From Tullyiplasma multilocale ATCC 49900 (GTDB taxonomy: Bacteria > Bacillota_I > Bacilli_A > Mycoplasmatales > Mycoplasmataceae), in NCBI RefSeq assembly GCF_000483165.1, contig NZ_AXXW01000005.1:62001-126000 (forward strand): a DNA stretch of 64,000 nt, in the 5' to 3' direction. The notes under the pieces are model-generated. The model was not told the DNA's origin, did no database searches, and was given only the letters and a program-made list of their open reading frames with translations. This document shows positions 60,225 through 64,000 of the stretch, one piece after another (position 1 is the stretch's first letter; each line of letters begins with the position of its first letter). A program made the position numbers and the translations under genes.

Positions 60225-60301
60225 TGGTCGGAATAATTGGACTTGAACCAACGACCTCTCCGTTATCAGCGGAGTGCTCTAACCAGCTGAGCTATATTCC
60301 G
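60225..60301 (-). tRNA. tRNA-Ile (anticodon GAU)
   Basis: 77 bases including CCA. Acceptor CGGAATA with TATTCCG, anticodon stem CTCCG/CGGAG, loop CTGATAA with GAT. Confidence 0.96.
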
Positions 60302-60313
60302 AATAACAAGAAG

Positions 60314-60342
60314 ATTTTATTGTTTTTAGAATTAAATTGCAA
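60314..60342 (-). promoter_or_regulatory. Promoter of tRNA-Ile
   Basis: Minus strand TTGCAA (60337-60342), N17, TAAAAT (60314-60319). Confidence 0.65.
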
Positions 60343-60373
60343 TAGAAAAAATAAATTTTTTTAAAAAATTAAA

Positions 60374-60400
60374 TAAAAAAACAGCGGGAGCTGTTTTTCC
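60374..60400 (-). terminator. Terminator after the first large lipoprotein gene
   Basis: AAAACAGC, four-base loop, GCTGTTTT, T7-ATTT tail on the minus strand. Confidence 0.85.
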
Positions 60401-60412
60401 TTGTTCAAATAA

Positions 60413-62845
60413 CTACTTTTTGCTAATTTCAAGCATTTTGAAATCACCGTTTTTTTCGCTTCTTTCATATTTGAATATATATACATCTATTTCGTTTTTA
60501 TCATTTGTATATTCAACGATTAAGGTTTGCCCTTTTATCGCAACTTTATCAAACTTATTTAAATCTTTAAAGGTGAATTTAAATTTAGAATTGTCAGTGA
60601 ATTCTTTTATAAATTGTTCAGAGTAATCTTTTGCTTTATCTAAATTGTTATAGATTTTAGAAATTAATTTGCCATACAATGATAAATTATCAATGGTTTC
60701 ACCATTTTTTTCATTTATTGGTTTCAAGAATTTATTTACTAAAACTTCTCAAATAGAGTCTGGAATTATTTTGCCATTTATAAATCCCAAAATTATATCT
60801 ATATCTTGGGGCTTGTTTAAAATTTGTGAGATAGCGTTCCCAGTATTTTTATTACCCTCCGCATCAGTATATGTGTTTTCAAAAATTTTATTAACTAATA
60901 AATTTATATCTTTGAAGTGAATTGAAGAATACTCCACATCTTTAAGTTTAATCATTTCATCAACACCAAGATCCGCTGCTAATTGATCAATTATTTGTCC
61001 AACACTCATTTCAGTATAATGAGAACCAATCGGAACTTCTTTGCCAATCATCTTATCTAATGGCGTATCTAAAATAGTAATTAAGTTAAGAGGTTTGTTT
61101 GAACCAAAGATACTATCAATTGAATCTACAGTCTCTTTAGAAATCATTCCAATCAGAGATTTTAAATCACCACTGTATAAAAATGTAAATAGGTCTTCGA
61201 TGAGTGGTAGGTTACCAATAATACCTATAGCGAGTTTGCCAATGCCGGTTGTATCGTTTTTAAATAAATCCTCAAGCATTATGTTTATTGAAGTAATTGG
61301 TTCTCCAGTATTCAAAGAGTGGTTAATATCAAACAATACAGTCCCTATATGGGAACTAATCACGCTTGTAAAATCATCAGAACTCACAACATCACTTAGG
61401 TCCATACCTAGTTTTGTTTTCAATAACTCTTCAACTGTTATGTAAAGGTTTCCTAAAATATCCGGAACTCCTTGTGAAGAAAGCATCCCACTAAAAATTA
61501 TTGGAGCAAAATTACTAATCATAAACATCAAAAAGTTTGTGTTCTCAGGACCCTCAAATGATTCACCCTTAAACTCCTCGCCAATTGGTAACAAGATGTT
61601 AATTAATTTTTGTATTCTATACCCTTTAGGGTCTCTTTCTTTATCGGCACTTCCTAAATAATATTTCAATGTCCCAATTATATATTCGAGGTTTAATCCG
61701 CCTTTTTTGAATATTGAAGTTATTTCTTCATTTCTTCCGAAGAACTCATCTCTCATATATTCGGTATTTGTTTTTTTATTTGAGAATAAATGATTTGCAT
61801 CAATTGGTTGAATAATATCTTTTGTTTCATCAAACAGTGAAATTTTGTATTGCAACAGTGTAACTGTTCTTATGATATGTTTTGATATATTTAAAACATT
61901 TTCTGTATCATTTAAATCAATATTTGTACTGTCCGCTTCAGGTTTTTGCATAAGATCCATCAATAACTTCATGATTTTCCCAGTTAATACATTCGGATCT
62001 AAAGAATTACTTGTATTAAATTCAATAGGCTCACTGCCTGGCTTTGTTATTGCAAAAATTGTGTTAATAAGCGAAACCAAGAGTGCACTATCAATTTGCC
62101 CAACCTTTACAGCTTCTGTATCTTTCAGGACTTCTTCTCAGCCATCATCAACTAATTCTTGAGCTGGTCTATCCTCAAAGTATTTAATCACATCAATCTC
62201 GTCTATTGTTTTGTTAATTGTTGATTTTATCTCAGGATTATTAGACATGAAATCAATCACTTTACCCATAGCTTCTTTTGTGTTTTCATCTAGTAAGTTT
62301 ATATTTCCTGAAAGTCCAGGTATCATGCTATTTAATATATCAGTTGTTAAAGTTGGCAAAATAACCATCACACTTTTCAACATTCCCGAAAACTGTTTTG
62401 AGGGAATACCTAAAATAGACTCACCCATTATGTTTTCAATAGCTCCAGAGCCATCACCAAGAGAGCCACTCAAGTCTACCCCTTCAATTTCAGTATCACT
62501 TAAATTTAGTGCCTCACCGAAATAATTTTTATTAAGCATGCTTAAATCCGAATTAGATTCAACATTATAATCATTAGCGTCAAGTTCTATACCCATACCC
62601 TTAAATGTATCGAAGGCATTTAATTCACCTAAATAATTATTTAAAGAGCTTAAATCATATTTATTTTGATCTGCCATAATGATTTGCTTTGCAATACTAG
62701 CTGCTGAACCTTCAAGGTTATTTTGTGAATTGCTAAATTTCATTTTATCGTTATCTGCCTTTGCAGTATCAGAACAAGCCACTACCATGGCAGCTGATGA
62801 AGCGGTAATTGAGATCGCTCCTAAAATCGTTAATAATTTTTTCAT
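60413..62845 (-). CDS. Large surface lipoprotein (MOLPALP-like paralogue family), copy 1
   Basis: An 810-residue lipoprotein. The signal MKKLLTILGAISITASSAA is followed by VVAC with Cys24 as the lipid anchor. The body is acidic and helical, with many PxxSxxSxxGxxG-like loops and no enzymatic motif seen. Its end (WEVLVNKFLKP ... FKYERSEKNGDFKMLEISKK) closely matches that of the next gene, so they are tandem paralogues. The layout resembles what I remember of MOLPALP lipoproteins of Spiroplasma and Mesoplasma. Probably surface-exposed; function unknown. Confidence 0.8.
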
Positions 62846-62875
62846 ATATCCTTCTTTCTAATATCTTTAAAAGAC

Positions 62876-62936
62876 ATTAGGACTAACAGCATATGATTAA
62901 TAAGACTTATGCATACGCGCTAATCCTTATAAATTA
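62876..62936 (-). other. Long imperfect hairpin between two lipoprotein genes
   Basis: AGGACTAACAGCATATG (from 62879) pairs imperfectly with CATACGCGCTAATCCT (ending near 62930) around about 17 bases. There is no T run after it on the minus strand, so it looks more like a leader element of the 60413-62845 gene than a terminator. Confidence 0.4.
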
Positions 62937-62941
62937 ATATT

Positions 62942-64000
62942 CTATTTTTTTGATATATCAGTTATTTTGAAAATTTCAAATTTTGTTTCTCTCTCATATT
63001 TAATTGTATACTTAGTTTCTTTTTTTGATTTAGCATCTATATAATTAGCAACTAGTGTTTGAGATTTTATAGCATTTGTTTTAGCAAAATTTTGGACTTG
63101 ACTAAATTCAAATCTATACATATCTTCGCTTTCAAAAAGTTCTACAAATTCATCTTTATAGTTTGTTGGTTGATCCACTTTCTTGTAAACCTTTGCAATT
63201 CCAGTTATTAATTCTTTAAGTAAATCTGGAGATGGTAAATTCTCATTGTGTTTGGGCATGAAAAATTTGTTAACTAAAAATTCCCACACTGATCCTTCGA
63301 TAGCACCTTCTTTTGAAACACCTAGAATTTCTGCTACATTTGGTAAGTCTTCAAGGATTTTAGAAATTAAATTCTTTTCACCTTCTTTACCAATTATCAT
63401 TCGCACAAGTTCTTTAATATCTTCAAATCTAATTCCATAGTTTTCCAATTGTTTCAATGTTTGATTTTCATCCACAGAAAAATCACTTGTTATATCTTTT
63501 ATAAGCTCTGTGAATCCCAAAGTTGTATAGTAGTTAGCAATTGGAAGTTTTTTACCGATGAACTTATTGATTGGAGTTGTTGCCAATGTTTGTAAATTTA
63601 GAGGTTTGTCACCAAATCACTCTTCGACTTTTTCTCGTCCATTTGGAATTAAATCGATTAATGTATCAAAAAGATTTACCCCTGCAATTTCGATATTCAT
63701 GTCATTTTTAAGGTCACCTTTGTAGATTACATTATAAGGATCCTTAATTATTTTAGGCAGTATATTGAAAACAATTCCACCCATAAATCAAAATCCAGCT
63801 TTAAGCATGCTTTCAACTTGTGTGATTTTTCCACCATTCCCCAATGAGAAGAATATACTTGGTATCAAGCCATAAACATTACTTGGAGTCAGAACTTTCT
63901 GTAATTTTTCTTCGGTAATTATCCCCGCTACCATTGATGGTAATTGGTCCTTAATTTTGTCATAAATCATAGATACAAACTCTGGAGTTACATATTTTTC
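62942..64000 (-). CDS. Large lipoprotein paralogue, copy 2 (C-terminal part; runs off right edge)
   Basis: The frame is open from the window edge to TAG 62942, giving the last 352 residues. IGKKLPIANYYT, WEFLVNKFFMP and YERETKFEIFKITDISKK correspond to IGKEVPIGSHYT, WEVLVNKFLKP and YERSEKNGDFKMLEISKK in copy 1. The start and signal peptide lie outside the window. Same strand, 96 bases upstream of copy 1, so it is probably part of a larger paralogue array. Confidence 0.75.

Overview
The window is AT-rich and must be read with genetic code 4: UGA lies inside nearly every gene at a tryptophan position, and two adjacent tRNA-Trp genes (anticodons CCA and UCA) sit at 42677-42871. Lipoproteins with a VVSC or VVAC lipobox, a glpF-glpO-glpK operon, full-length polA, EzrA and no sign of a cell wall point to a mollicute of the Mesoplasma/Entomoplasma/Spiroplasma group. 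I cannot name the species. Many genes split by UGA under the standard code are rejoined here. The only clear broken gene is glpO.

Layout. 1-2.5 kb: start of an unknown gene, then an ABC exporter-like operon (two paralogous membrane proteins and an ATPase, preceded by a small coupled ORF). 2.6-5.5 kb: RNase J and a membrane protein on the + strand. 5.5-7.7 kb: a half-size ABC exporter preceded by a 29-residue peptide ORF and a region able to fold into nested stems. 7.7-15.9 kb: a sugar island with a nucleoside hydrolase, two tandem ROK kinases, a PTS EIIA-EIIB-EIIC fusion with a long helical tail, an RpiR regulator and a 6-phospho-beta-glucosidase. Palindromes with core AAAGTACTTT lie upstream of the first ROK gene, the PTS gene and the glucosidase gene, which suggests one regulon. 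15.9-17.5 kb: two unknown genes. 17.5-21 kb: glycerol uptake and oxidation (glpF, glpO, glpK), with glpO frameshifted at a run of five G. 21-23.7 kb: pgk and gap, each with its own UUCG-loop terminator.

23.7-35.6 kb is a minus-strand replication, repair and division block: dnaB-like, dnaI; dnaE, polA, mutM; ezrA, thiI. rpsD is divergent from ezrA, has a good promoter and a structured leader, and ends in two near-identical terminators. 36.8-39.9 kb: ytpR, pncB, a 40-residue ORF and tyrS, packed with overlaps. 39.9-42.7 kb (+ strand): two adjacent DegV proteins and a second RpiR-type regulator with a hairpin-rich leader. 42.7-45.2 kb: tRNA-Trp pair, fur-type regulator, acpP, two unknown genes, tRNA-His.

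45.3-53.2 kb is a carbohydrate-type ABC importer operon (lipoprotein, ATPase with a roughly 267-residue insertion, two permeases), coupled by a TAATG overlap to a DHH phosphoesterase. 53.4-60.3 kb: coaD, a 525-residue membrane protein, leuS, a MATE transporter and tRNA-Ile. 60.4-64 kb: two tandem paralogous large lipoproteins, the second cut by the window edge.

Most plausible novelties: the AAAGTACTTT regulon with the atypical EIIABC and ROK pair; the 29-residue peptide upstream of an ABC exporter together with the nearby foldable RNA; the glpO poly-G frameshift; the giant insertion in the importer ATPase; and several small ORFs joined to larger genes by stop/start overlaps.
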